64,000 nt of DNA from JBCCCJ01 sp039029315 (GTDB lineage: Bacteria > Bacteroidota > Bacteroidia > J057): NCBI GenBank assembly GCA_039029315.1, contig JBCCGK010000032.1, positions 37,603-101,602 of the forward strand, in the 5' to 3' direction. Under the pieces are notes generated by a model, which was given only the letters and a program-made list of their open reading frames with translations, made no database searches and had not been told where the DNA came from. The number at the start of each line of letters is the position of its first letter. Position 1 is the stretch's first letter. Below, piece by piece: positions 45,617-54,750 of this stretch. Position numbers and translations under genes: made by a program.

Positions 45617-47389
45617 TCATTGTTTGGCCTGAAATATCTCCCGGATCTCATCGGAGGTCAGGGTACGATCATAGAATCGAATGTTGTCCAACAATCCATC
45701 AAAAGGACCGGAAACAGTAGTAGTTTGGGGCGATCTATTCGCTCCTATACTCACGCCTTCATTCACTGAATTATATGCCTGGCTGAGGCTTGCATCCAAC
45801 CTACTTTCCAATAGTTCCCCATCAATATATAGGTTGAGTTGATTGCCAGAAATGGTAACAGCGACCATGTGCCACATATTGTCAGTGACCAGATCCGTAT
45901 TGACTCCAAACGTGTGCGGATTGTTCAGAAAAATATAGTAATACCGAAATCCGCTTAGTAGAGAGAGGAAGAAGACTTTATTGGCATGTTTTTTTTCGAC
46001 GATCAGGTAGCTGTTTGCGGTATCCGTTTTGAGCCAGAAAGAATAGGTTCTATCAGTCAACCCAAACAAGGGATTGTGGAGAACATTCAAAAAGCTACTA
46101 TTTGTGGCATCAAATTTCATCGAATATCCGGCTCCCGATCCGTCTGGGATATTGGTAGAATAAGTTGGGTCATTATGTTTGATTCCTCTGAACAGATCAT
46201 TGTTCAATTCACTATTGGCGAATAAACTGTTCTGATCATCCCGGTCAAAGGTGTAATATGCCACCAGACCTTCTGTCAGTACATACGGCGACTCGATTGT
46301 CAGGACCAGCGAATCTAGCCAAAAGGCTCCTTCCGCATCTGAGAGCAGCAACTGAACACTGAAAGCAGAATCCCAATCTGCAAGATTGTCAATAGAAATA
46401 CGGATATCATTGGCTTCGATGACTTGCATATTGCCGCCAGGAATGCTTCCCAAATCGATTAGATTGGGACTAATGTCCGTAATATATGGACTGTTGTTGA
46501 TGAGTTCGAGCCGAACACCTTCCGCAGCAAGAGAGCCTTTGTTCTTGATCGTGAACTGAAATTCCAGTTCTTCTCCCCGATTGGCTTTTCCGTCCATATT
46601 GCCATGATCAGAGACCAGTGTAATAGATTCGAAATACAGATTTGGAAGGGCTTCTGTTCTCACAGTCTTGACTTCTCCATAAGCTGGGGTCCCCGCAGTC
46701 TTGTTCAAGGCATAGGCTCTATAAAAATAGGATTGCCCTTCCTTCAAACCCGTCAGGGTACTTTCAAAGGTAGCCATGTCCTCTATCGGGCCATCATGAG
46801 AAGATTTGATGGCCGAATTGATAGAGGGGGTTCCTGATTCAGCCGCCACATGTCCGTATTCTATGATGTCTGAGGTCCCATTTGTCAGGATGGTCCCCGA
46901 GACTGTGACTCTGTCTGCATCCACACTGATCTGGGTTCCAGTCTTTACCTCTGGCGGGATTCCCAAGGTGCTAAATGGGACCGTAGAGCCCAAAATAGAG
47001 GAAGGAGATTCCTGTAGTTTGGCAAAAGCTCTTACCCAATAGTCAGTTGCCGGAGAAAGCTCTTCAATGGTATGGGAAAAAATCCCAGTGCCAATATTTG
47101 TACGAGGATCTTCCTTCCAGGAAAATGTCAGGGAATCTCCGGGTCGGGGGTCATCTGTCTCGCCCCACACAAATCCATATTCGAGAATCTCCTGCTCTCC
47201 CAATGCCAACCATCTGGCTTCAACGGTAGCAGACGATTGAGCTTGTTCAACAACCTCCACTTCTCCAAGTTTGTTGTCGCCGACATTCACATGTATGGCT
47301 GTGATTTCAGGCTCTTCAGGCAATCGATCTCCCACACATCCCAGCATACAGATCAACAGGGTCCAGGCAAAAAATTCTTTTCTTAGCAT
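45617..47389 (-). CDS. Lipoprotein with FN3-like repeats and C-terminal LamG domain
   Basis: 590 residues from the ATG at 47389. The lipobox is ICMLGC. Two FN3-like units follow (about 35-240; EYGFVWGETDDP..., SPATDYWVRAFAKL; EYGHVAAESG, GQSYFYRAYALNK). A CARDB/NEW3-like domain comes next (about 250-370; RGEELEFQFTIKNKGSLAAEG), then a LamG domain (about 380-590; GLVAYYTFDRDDQ, YSFWLKTD, LLDNIRFYDRTLT). It is the first gene of the three-gene minus-strand lipoprotein unit. It is probably anchored in the outer membrane. I did not find a promoter motif upstream. Confidence 0.82.
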   Translation of the reverse strand: MLRKEFFAWTLLICMLGCVGDRLPEEPEITAIHVNVGDNKLGEVEVVEQAQSSATVEARWLALGEQEILEYGFVWGETDDPRPGDSLTFSWKEDPRTNIGTGIFSHTIEELSPATDYWVRAFAKLQESPSSILGSTVPFSTLGIPPEVKTGTQISVDADRVTVSGTILTNGTSDIIEYGHVAAESGTPSINSAIKSSHDGPIEDMATFESTLTGLKEGQSYFYRAYALNKTAGTPAYGEVKTVRTEALPNLYFESITLVSDHGNMDGKANRGEELEFQFTIKNKGSLAAEGVRLELINNSPYITDISPNLIDLGSIPGGNMQVIEANDIRISIDNLADWDSAFSVQLLLSDAEGAFWLDSLVLTIESPYVLTEGLVAYYTFDRDDQNSLFANSELNNDLFRGIKHNDPTYSTNIPDGSGAGYSMKFDATNSSFLNVLHNPLFGLTDRTYSFWLKTDTANSYLIVEKKHANKVFFLSLLSGFRYYYIFLNNPHTFGVNTDLVTDNMWHMVAVTISGNQLNLYIDGELLESRLDASLSQAYNSVNEGVSIGANRSPQTTTVSGPFDGLLDNIRFYDRTLTSDEIREIFQAKQ

Positions 47390-47736
47390 CAAGGAAAAAT
47401 TAGTGTTCTAGCTATTACTCTGTAGCATCTATTTTTGATCCCCATTGCCTTTATTTTCCTCAAATTTCTCCCTTTTTATCGAGAAAATCCAAAGGCCTTT
47501 TCTACACAAAGAAAGACCATCCTGCTAGCAATTGATGATACAATCATGTGATTTTATGTCATTCTTTTCGCAACTGAACAAGGAATCTCATTTTATTTCT
47601 TTGTATGATAGAAGAAATAATTAAAGAGATGTGAAATCCAGATTCTAAGTCTTAATGGTAGTAAATATACCACTTTCCTTACCGATTCCTAAGAACCCAC
47701 TAAGTTTTCACAAAAATAGTACAAGGAGCCTACCCC
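47390..47736. other. A+T-rich intergenic region, no gene seen
   Basis: 347 bp between two minus-strand genes. No convincing ORF, tRNA, hairpin terminator or repeat was found. It must hold the promoter of the lipoprotein unit, but I cannot point to a clear TAnnTTTG-type box. Confidence 0.5.
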
Positions 47737-50217
47737 CTACCCAATCCCTGTTCCACCGAAGCCAACTTGCTTCTGTTTACCGGGAGGCAATAACTCGCAC
47801 AACTGGTTGATACAAATTCGAAGCTTGTCATCATTTTGTTCTTCCATCGCCTTTCTGCCGCGCTCAATGATCTCTTCTGCCTTGTTGGGGTCCGTGAATG
47901 GTCCATATAAACCAAAAACCAATGACTGGAAAAATCCTCGCAAAAACTTGGTATTATTCCAACGAATGCGCCAGCTCAGCCGAAGCATCTGATCCATGTA
48001 TTCCCGAATTTTGAGCGAACTATTGGTTGCCAAGGTTGGTTTTTCCTGCCCCATCAATTCGTGATAATCTTCCTGATCTTTTTCGCTGGGCTCATAATGT
48101 TCGAGCACCTGTTCCATATTTCGCTTCACTTCGAAATATTCGTTTTTGACACGTATGATGAATTTATCTTTGGTCAGTTCATCGACTTGTTGGGCAATTT
48201 TGCGTTTGAGATCTTCAATCTGGAATTTGTCATCTGTCACATCATCTTCAGCCATTTTTTTGGCCTTGTCCGCCAGATCAAGAATGTCATATTCCAAATC
48301 CACCATTTTTTGGGCATTTTCATAGTTGCCCTGATCCTCAGCTTCTTTGATTTCTTTTCGTACACTCTCAGCCAAACTCATCAACTCATCGATGAGGCGA
48401 GGAATATTGACACGTCTGGAAGAAGGGGTAAAGACATCTTCAAACTCCTGATCAGTCATCATCAGATAGGCATTGATGCTCAGATCTCTGGATTCAGACA
48501 TCTCCAGGGTTATTTCTACATCCGATCCGCGAACCAAATCCCGGCTCAGGTCCTTGCCAGAAATGCTGATAAAGCCGATGGCTTGATTGGCCGCAGGCAA
48601 AGCCGTTCCAGGTCCCTCTACGATGGTAATGGTCAAGCGATCTTCCGATCCTTTTGCAATGGTGCGCGTCATTTGTTTGAGGATGGTCCGCTTGGTAGGC
48701 AGTACCGAATTTTTGGTGAACATGACGTCCAATACGGTGGTTCCATTCTCTACATCATCTATTTCCAGACAAATATCATTCGGAAGCGGTTGTCCAACCA
48801 CACTATAGCGTCCCTGGGTAATCCCTATTTCAGGCGCATTGGTCACTATTGGACGATTTTTGTCATCGAACACCTTTAGTTCGAACTGGTTGAAGGTTCC
48901 CTTTACCAGCGGGAGGTATTCCTTGATTTGTTCTTCGACCGGTTTGAGGCCACTATCATATCCCCCATCTGTCCGCAAGATCCGATAATACAGGCCTTCA
49001 ATCTCTCCTTCAAACAAAGCTGTGAAATATTCCTTGTCCTCCTGAGTAGCTTTCTGATAAGCAACTTTGATCCGAAGATCTACATTGGCTTCAAGTTGCC
49101 TATCGGCTTCTGAGGCTTGTCTCCTGCTCCGGGTGCCTGCATAAAAGGCTGCGCCAACGGCAACCGCAGTTGTTGGGTCAATCCTGGTATTGACGGCAAT
49201 CGATAGCCGCTTAGCCACTTCTTCTCTAACAAAGGGAATATAGGTTGATCCACCCACCATCAACACGAATTTCAGTTCTCCAGCCTGAAGCTCGTTCCGG
49301 TCAATGATGGATTGCATCATGTCTACGGTCTTCGCCAGATATGGCTCCAAAATTTCTTCAAAGGCAGTTCTCTCCAGGACAAATAAGCCATCAATCATGG
49401 CTCCTGAATCATCTGTGGTCTCGAACTCTATCTCAGCAGTCGGTTGAGAAGACAGCTGGAGCTTGGCATCTTCAGCTTTCAGGATCAAAGTATGATACAA
49501 TTGGTTGTATGATCCTTCCGCACTTCTCATATTCTGGAGAAGATTCTCAAAGCTACCTTCTTCCTCTAGATAGGGAATCAGCAGTTGTTCGACGATGGCT
49601 TTATCGAAGTCAGCCCCTCCCAAAAAATTATCTCCCTCATGGTCCAGGACTTTCATTTCACCATCCTGGATTCGGATCAAAGCGACATCGAAGGTTCCTC
49701 CCCCCAAATCATACACCAGCCATTGGCCTTCTTCAAACTTATCCGTTTCATCTTGGTTGGCATAGGCAAGACTGGCAGCGATTGGCTCCTGGAGCAAGAC
49801 CACCTCCTCAAATCCGGCTTCATATCCAGCCTCCTTGGTGGCATTGGATTGGATGGTATCAAAGGAAGCAGGAATCGTAATCACCACTGCCTCAGGATGC
49901 TCACCTGTATGGATAAAGTTTTTGAGTTCTTTCAACACATAGGCCGAGAGTTCCACAGGGTTTTTTTCTTCACCTGCCAGCATATATGTCTCGGTGGTTC
50001 CCATTTTGCGCTTGAATGCCCCAGCTACCTGATCAGGGGCTCGAAGCAAAAATTCCCTTGCTTTGTCCCCAACAATTATTCTATTTTTACGGAAAGCCAC
50101 AAATGAGGGAAGGGTATCTTTTTGCCCTACCGGATTTCTGAACATGACCACCTGTCCCTTTTCGAACTTGGCAATGGCCGAATTTGTGGTTCCCAGATCT
50201 ATCCCAAAGTTGATCAT
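47737..50217 (-). CDS. Divergent long Hsp70-family chaperone
   Basis: 826 residues, against about 640 for DnaK. The ATPase half is intact: phosphate-1 motif GIDLGTTNSAIAKFEKG at residue 4, phosphate-2 YDLGGGTFDVAL near 170, and adenosine motif VLMVGGSTYIPFVREE near 320. The substrate-binding half is diverged. From about residue 590 to the end there is a long helical, Lys/Glu-rich region (SLAESVRKEIKEAEDQGNYENAQKMVDLEYDIL in pattern) with no EEVD-like tail, ending in a Gly-rich stretch. It is not the housekeeping dnaK. The gene lies 21 bp after a small GrpE-like gene, its probable nucleotide-exchange factor. Confidence 0.88.
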   Translation of the reverse strand: MINFGIDLGTTNSAIAKFEKGQVVMFRNPVGQKDTLPSFVAFRKNRIIVGDKAREFLLRAPDQVAGAFKRKMGTTETYMLAGEEKNPVELSAYVLKELKNFIHTGEHPEAVVITIPASFDTIQSNATKEAGYEAGFEEVVLLQEPIAASLAYANQDETDKFEEGQWLVYDLGGGTFDVALIRIQDGEMKVLDHEGDNFLGGADFDKAIVEQLLIPYLEEEGSFENLLQNMRSAEGSYNQLYHTLILKAEDAKLQLSSQPTAEIEFETTDDSGAMIDGLFVLERTAFEEILEPYLAKTVDMMQSIIDRNELQAGELKFVLMVGGSTYIPFVREEVAKRLSIAVNTRIDPTTAVAVGAAFYAGTRSRRQASEADRQLEANVDLRIKVAYQKATQEDKEYFTALFEGEIEGLYYRILRTDGGYDSGLKPVEEQIKEYLPLVKGTFNQFELKVFDDKNRPIVTNAPEIGITQGRYSVVGQPLPNDICLEIDDVENGTTVLDVMFTKNSVLPTKRTILKQMTRTIAKGSEDRLTITIVEGPGTALPAANQAIGFISISGKDLSRDLVRGSDVEITLEMSESRDLSINAYLMMTDQEFEDVFTPSSRRVNIPRLIDELMSLAESVRKEIKEAEDQGNYENAQKMVDLEYDILDLADKAKKMAEDDVTDDKFQIEDLKRKIAQQVDELTKDKFIIRVKNEYFEVKRNMEQVLEHYEPSEKDQEDYHELMGQEKPTLATNSSLKIREYMDQMLRLSWRIRWNNTKFLRGFFQSLVFGLYGPFTDPNKAEEIIERGRKAMEEQNDDKLRICINQLCELLPPGKQKQVGFGGTGIG

Positions 50218-50238
50218 ACCTGAAGTTTCTGATTTTAC

Positions 50239-50571
50239 TTAGTTCGCAGCAACTACAACGATCCCCCGTTGAATGATTTGTCCAAATTTCCCTCCTTCTC
50301 GAATGATGGGTTTGATTACTTCCTGGATCACCAAATCCTCATCCCCAACTCCACTGATGCTTGCATCACAATCTGTTCGGGTTTCATCGTAAGGTTCTCC
50401 TACCGGATCGTGATAGCTCAGGCCGATTTGATCGAGTTCTTGCTTCATCCGTCGAAGATTTCGCATCAAGCTGGAAGAATTTTCCATCCGGGCAAGTTTT
50501 TTTTCCATTTCATACACTTGATTCACTAGCTGAATCAGGTGGTTCAACATGCTGGGATTGCTCAGTTCCAT
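50239..50571 (-). CDS. Short GrpE-like protein paired with Hsp70
   Basis: 110 residues. A short helical, coiled-coil-like N-terminus (VNQVYEMEKKLARMENSS) and a small beta region follow the GrpE head pattern. GEPYDETRTDCDASISG parallels the G.pFDP..H.A segment, and VIQEVIKPIIREGGKFGQIIQRGIVVVA parallels the V..V...GY....R.LR.A.V.V end. It is about half the length of GrpE, lacking the long stalk. GrpE triggers ADP release from Hsp70. Its position 21 bp upstream of the Hsp70 gene supports a dedicated exchange factor. Similarity is modest, so the call rests on context as well. Confidence 0.6.
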   Translation of the reverse strand: MELSNPSMLNHLIQLVNQVYEMEKKLARMENSSSLMRNLRRMKQELDQIGLSYHDPVGEPYDETRTDCDASISGVGDEDLVIQEVIKPIIREGGKFGQIIQRGIVVVAAN

Positions 50572-50618
50572 GCTGAATTGTACTGAAAGAAAGCCTTGAA
50601 TGTTTCAGGAACAGCTCA

Positions 50619-51305
50619 TCACTTTTTTACAAAGTTATGTCGCTCAAAGTGTGAACTGGTCTTGAATTGGAGAAAATAAAATTGCTGGGGCCAATTGGTG
50701 ATATCTACCATGAAAGAATTTGGTCCACGAACCAGCTCTTCCTTTCGGACATAATATCGTCTTCCAGCACCATCAGTTACCCGAATTTCCAGCCGCTCCT
50801 TTTGGGGGGAGCCGAAATCAATCTGGAGATAACGGTTGTCTGAATCTGACTGAAAACTAACTTCCCATCTTTGTGGCTGCGAGATGCTGACGGAACCGAT
50901 ATCGGTGTATTCCGTAGAGCCATCATTTTTAAAGAGGAGCATCCGATAGAAAAGAAATAGTCCCTCTTCGATAGGGGGTCTTCTATCGTACATTTTCTTA
51001 ATGGGCGGAACGCCAATTTTAGATTTTTTGCGAAAAATCTCTCTAAAAGACTTGCCATCAGAGGAGCGTTCTACGATGATTGAGTCAATGGCGATGTCTT
51101 CACTAACTTTCCATTCGAGGAGGACTTCGCCGCCCATTTGTTCGACAAACAGGCTAACTTTTGCTTGATTAACAACAAGATATTCGGAACCAATCAGAGG
51201 AATACAAGAAAAAATCATGCTGAAACCAATCAGCAGATGTGTCAGGGAGGAGATGTTCGGTAAGGAAAATTTCAAAATGCAATTCAAATTTCTAGTGATT
51301 GTCAA
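50619..51305 (-). CDS. Secreted protein with FN3-like segment and T9SS-type tail
   Basis: Up to 228 residues from a TTG at 51305; the first ATG is at 51218, inside the hydrophobic signal (THLLIGFSMIFSCIPLIG), so a non-ATG start is likely. The middle contains VLLEWKVSEDIAIDSIIVERSSDGKSF, the pattern of FN3-like domains often placed before T9SS tails. The end (VTDGAGRRYYVRKEELVRG ... FYFLQFKTSSHFERHNFVKK) fits a type A sorting domain. Function is unknown. It lies 47 bp upstream of the GrpE-like gene on the same strand. Confidence 0.7.
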   Translation of the reverse strand: MTITRNLNCILKFSLPNISSLTHLLIGFSMIFSCIPLIGSEYLVVNQAKVSLFVEQMGGEVLLEWKVSEDIAIDSIIVERSSDGKSFREIFRKKSKIGVPPIKKMYDRRPPIEEGLFLFYRMLLFKNDGSTEYTDIGSVSISQPQRWEVSFQSDSDNRYLQIDFGSPQKERLEIRVTDGAGRRYYVRKEELVRGPNSFMVDITNWPQQFYFLQFKTSSHFERHNFVKK

Positions 51306-51597
51306 ATAATGGGTTGCCAGCCGTTATTTAAATATTGAAAAATGAGGTAAAGAAGCTGAAAACAGGCCTTCGATAAACTTACAATTCTAATAAAAAACTA
51401 ATGCTTTATTTACAGTGAATGTTAACATATATTTTATGTATAACGTATTTTGGCAAGAGTTGATATCTTATGCAACAAAAAATCTCTAATTCTTTTTTAC
51501 ATAATCCTGAATGTCAAGCGCTTTCTAAGAGATTTTCTGGCTAAGTCCACTCCATGTTTTTGCTAAAAAGCCAAGAAATTCAATCCATTCACAAGCT

Positions 51598-52536
51598 TTA
51601 TTCCACATTGCATACAACATTGAGTGCTGCTGGCAAGAGGTCAATTGATGCAGGAATCTCACCTAGGTTTTCGCCATCTACCTCAAGTAAAGAATCAGGC
51701 GTAGCCGAGACCGTTACCCATGAACTGCGAAAATGATGTACATGAGAATCTTTGTACAATTTGCCATTGTAAAGGAGAGGTAATCTTCGATAAACCTGTG
51801 CGGGAGTCAGAGCTTCCACTATCGTAATGTCGAACAATCCATCCCCAGGAATCGCCTGTGGGACAAGTTGCATTCCTCCACCGCTGAACCTACACAGGCC
51901 GACATTGGCGAGAATGGCAGGCCCGTGAAAATCAATGCCCTCTCCTTGTACATGGAGCGTCGGACAGGAATATTTCCCCAGACATTTGAGGACGCCCAGA
52001 AGATAAAAGAGTTGACCTTTGAGCCCTGACTTGGACTGATCCTTGGTTTGATCAGCAACGAAGGCATCAAAACACAATCCCAATACATTGTTAAAAAATC
52101 TTGTATGGCTTACGCCATCTCGATTATATGTTACTTTCCCAATATCCTGAACTCTGCTTTTTGCTTTCTTTAATAATGGAATCGATTTGGCATAAGCCTT
52201 GGGTATCCGATAGGTGCGGGCCCAATCATTGCCCGTTCCGATTGGCAGCACACCAAATAACAACTCCCTGGAAGGCACCAGCTGTTGGGAAAAAATTCCA
52301 TTAATCACCTCATTGACAGTTCCATCTCCACCCAGTGCGGCGAATTTTCGATACCCCTTTTCCAGGGCGGATCTCACCAGATCGATGGCGTGAAATGGTC
52401 GCTCCGTCCAAACACAATCGTATCCCAAACCAACAGTATCAAGTGTCCTTTGGATCTTGTTCCAATCTTTCTGTGCTTTCCCTCCTCCGGCTTTTGGATT
52501 GGCTATCAAAAACCAGGGGGATGTTGAATTGGTCAA
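51598..52536 (-). CDS. Diacylglycerol/lipid kinase (YegS/DagK-type)
   Basis: 312 residues with the DAGK catalytic signature: LIANPKAGGGKAQKDW at the N-terminus, AALGGDGTVNEVINGI near residue 60 and VLPIGTGNDWARTYRIP near 95. A C-terminal beta-rich half has EVDGENLGEIPASIDLLPAALNVV. It phosphorylates diacylglycerol or a similar lipid at the inner membrane. The start is a TTG at 52536: an in-frame TAA lies five codons upstream and there is no ATG before the P-loop-like segment. It is divergent from the SPOR-like lipoprotein gene, sharing a 74-bp spacer. Confidence 0.9.
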   Translation of the reverse strand: MTNSTSPWFLIANPKAGGGKAQKDWNKIQRTLDTVGLGYDCVWTERPFHAIDLVRSALEKGYRKFAALGGDGTVNEVINGIFSQQLVPSRELLFGVLPIGTGNDWARTYRIPKAYAKSIPLLKKAKSRVQDIGKVTYNRDGVSHTRFFNNVLGLCFDAFVADQTKDQSKSGLKGQLFYLLGVLKCLGKYSCPTLHVQGEGIDFHGPAILANVGLCRFSGGGMQLVPQAIPGDGLFDITIVEALTPAQVYRRLPLLYNGKLYKDSHVHHFRSSWVTVSATPDSLLEVDGENLGEIPASIDLLPAALNVVCNVE

Positions 52537-52610
52537 AATTTTGTACTTTTAAGCCATTCTGTCCAATTTACGCCTTTTTATCCATTCTCATTAATATCGC
52601 ACAACTTTTT

Positions 52611-53069
52611 ATGAGTTCTACCATCTCACACTTCTTCCTGCTTGTTTCACTGACCGGTATCCTTCTCTTTGGTTGCGGGAAGGAACTGGAAGAGCGAAAT
52701 GCACAACTCGTCTCTGAAGTCGACTCCTTACATGTTGAGTTGCGCCAATTGCGACAAGAAAATGCTCGCCTGCTAGAGCTTTCGGGAGATCAGATTCAAG
52801 TAGGATTCGAAATTCAGATCGGTGCATTTGAGTACTTTGATCTCCAGGCCTATACTGATGAGTTGGTCCGATTTAGAGAAATGAACGACCAAGGGATGAA
52901 CAAATATGTTCTGGGAAGATTCCGAACCTTCAGTGATGCAGAAGCTTTTCTGAAGGATGTCCAGACCATAGGTGTCAAGGATGCTTTTATCGCAGGAATT
53001 GTGGATGGCAAACGAACCACCGTAGCCGCAGCAAAGGCTGCAGTAAAAGAATATTACGGCAACTTTTAG
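52611..53069 (+). CDS. SPOR-like-domain lipoprotein
   Basis: 152 residues from the ATG at 52611; the open frame extends upstream but over the lipid-kinase gene. The lipobox is LLFGC (Cys about residue 21). A short coiled coil follows (EERNAQLVSEVDSLHVELRQL), then a domain resembling SPOR (VGFEIQIGAFEYFD ... KYVLGRFRTFSDAEAFLKDV ... DAFIAGIVDGKR). SPOR domains bind denuded septal peptidoglycan. It is convergent with the beta-helix lipoprotein gene, 12 bp apart. Confidence 0.78.
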   Translation: MSSTISHFFLLVSLTGILLFGCGKELEERNAQLVSEVDSLHVELRQLRQENARLLELSGDQIQVGFEIQIGAFEYFDLQAYTDELVRFREMNDQGMNKYVLGRFRTFSDAEAFLKDVQTIGVKDAFIAGIVDGKRTTVAAAKAAVKEYYGNF

Positions 53070-53081
53070 TGTCCCTCCTTC

Positions 53082-54617
53082 CTATTCTTCTATTGGATAA
53101 AATTCATACGCTCCAATATCAAATCCGTCATAGCGCAAGGTATCAGGCGCATTTCGAAAATCATCCTCATAACCACTCGATCCTTCCGGAAAATCTATTC
53201 CTGCATTGATCGCGGGACTGGCTTCCTTGAGTCGGTAATCCCGCACAAACACATCATTAAACAAAGGATCCTGATTGACAAGGGAATTGCGCAAATGCGG
53301 AGTAATCGTTGGAGCATTGTCCTCACTTAGGGCAAGCATACAATGATTGAGCAGCAGTCGATCAAAGGGTGCATCCATCAAGGTATCGATCACCATCTCA
53401 TCCTCTTCGCTTCCCCAAATGAGGCAGTTGGTGAAGTCGATATAGCTCGGATAGACATTGGCCGTTACATTATCAAAGGTAAACCAATTGGAAATCAGGA
53501 CTTGTGGGGTTCTACGAGAAAATCGCGATATACTAAAGTTGGCAAACGTTGTATTGTAAAACTCATATTTTCCTCCTCCCAAAATGGCCAGAGTTCGCTC
53601 CCTGCACGTATTGACCTTACAATTCTCCATCAGGATCATCGGGGGGCTGTTGTCAAATATATCGCCGGCAAATCCCACTCCTACCACTCCATGTACCCCC
53701 ATGTTTCGGATTTCTGTGTATTGCATGCGTAGTTTGGGATTCGCTGTATAGGAGCTTGAATCTACTTGAACGCCAATCAATCCATTTTTGATCAGACAAT
53801 GGGTGAGAATGTTGTTTTTGCTATTTTGGCCAAACCGGATACCCCGCCATTGTGCAGGGTTTTCCTGATACAAGGAGTCAAACCTGCTTCCCTGAAAAAT
53901 AATCGGGAGTCCCGGCATTCCCTCAGCGATCAAGGTCCCATCCACAATCAGCCAGGAAAAAAAAGCGAATTGCGGCAATCCATTGCTGTCAGTTACACCA
54001 AATTTGTAGGGGGTGAAAAAGAATTCTGTTCCAGGCTCGATCGTAACTGTAATGTCCGGAGGGACATAAATCGGCCCATCCATCACAATGGGTTTTTCGG
54101 AAGTCAAGATCGTGTCACGGGTGAAGACAAAGCTTCCCGAATCGAGACTTAGGAAATCATTCTCTTGCCTGATTCTGGATCTAAGAAAATAAGCATCTAT
54201 GATTTTTGCCCGAATCAAGACTTGTTGCATCTCATCTCCTACCTGGAAATTGAGGAATTCCTCGACAAATTCATCTTTTAGCTTAGAAACAATGTTGACA
54301 AAAATAAACAGGCTGTCTCCATTTGCCAGGACAACATCTTCCACCTCTTTGCTCTGGATACCATCTACAATCATCTCAAATCTGGTATCAGCACCATCCT
54401 GTAGCCATACTCGAGAAATTTGTACGGCTTTGCCTGTTTCATTGTAGACAAGAAGACGCTCACTTGGTGTAAGAAAGGTCGTAAAGATAGAATCGAACTT
54501 GATGGTATCTGAGGAAAAAGCCAGGGTCCCTTCTTCAACAGGGTTGGTCGGTCTGTCACAACTCCATACCAAAAGAAGAGCAATCGGGAGAAAAAAGAGG
54601 ATCAGTTTCAACTTCAT
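53082..54617 (-). CDS. Lipoprotein with parallel beta-helix fold
   Basis: 511 residues; lipobox LLVWSC (Cys about residue 20). The N-terminal 150 residues are beta-sandwich-like. They are followed by IYVPPDITVTIEPGTEFFF and repeated coil-like strands (ILTHCLIKNGLIGVQVDSS, YTEIRNMGVHGVVGVG, MENCKVNTC, FTNCLIWG) typical of right-handed parallel beta helices. The end has SPAINAGIDFPEG...DIGAYEF, common in choice-of-anchor-Q-type proteins. It is probably a surface glycan-binding or structural protein; no catalytic residues were recognised. Confidence 0.82.
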   Translation of the reverse strand: MKLKLILFFLPIALLLVWSCDRPTNPVEEGTLAFSSDTIKFDSIFTTFLTPSERLLVYNETGKAVQISRVWLQDGADTRFEMIVDGIQSKEVEDVVLANGDSLFIFVNIVSKLKDEFVEEFLNFQVGDEMQQVLIRAKIIDAYFLRSRIRQENDFLSLDSGSFVFTRDTILTSEKPIVMDGPIYVPPDITVTIEPGTEFFFTPYKFGVTDSNGLPQFAFFSWLIVDGTLIAEGMPGLPIIFQGSRFDSLYQENPAQWRGIRFGQNSKNNILTHCLIKNGLIGVQVDSSSYTANPKLRMQYTEIRNMGVHGVVGVGFAGDIFDNSPPMILMENCKVNTCRERTLAILGGGKYEFYNTTFANFSISRFSRRTPQVLISNWFTFDNVTANVYPSYIDFTNCLIWGSEEDEMVIDTLMDAPFDRLLLNHCMLALSEDNAPTITPHLRNSLVNQDPLFNDVFVRDYRLKEASPAINAGIDFPEGSSGYEDDFRNAPDTLRYDGFDIGAYEFYPIEE

Positions 54618-54750
54618 ACTGCAAACCTACGGAAGGCTGATCGATATTTCCAAGGGGAAAATCAGGGGAGAAAAGCATCCCTATAGCTCCCCCTCTGATT
54701 TTGACAAAAAAAAATCCTAACTTGTTTGCGAAATCAGACATTCAGGTACA

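Noticed and set aside
48061..48879. 272-codon plus-strand ORF
   Set aside because: Entirely antisense to the Hsp70 gene, whose motifs are unambiguous; a shadow frame.
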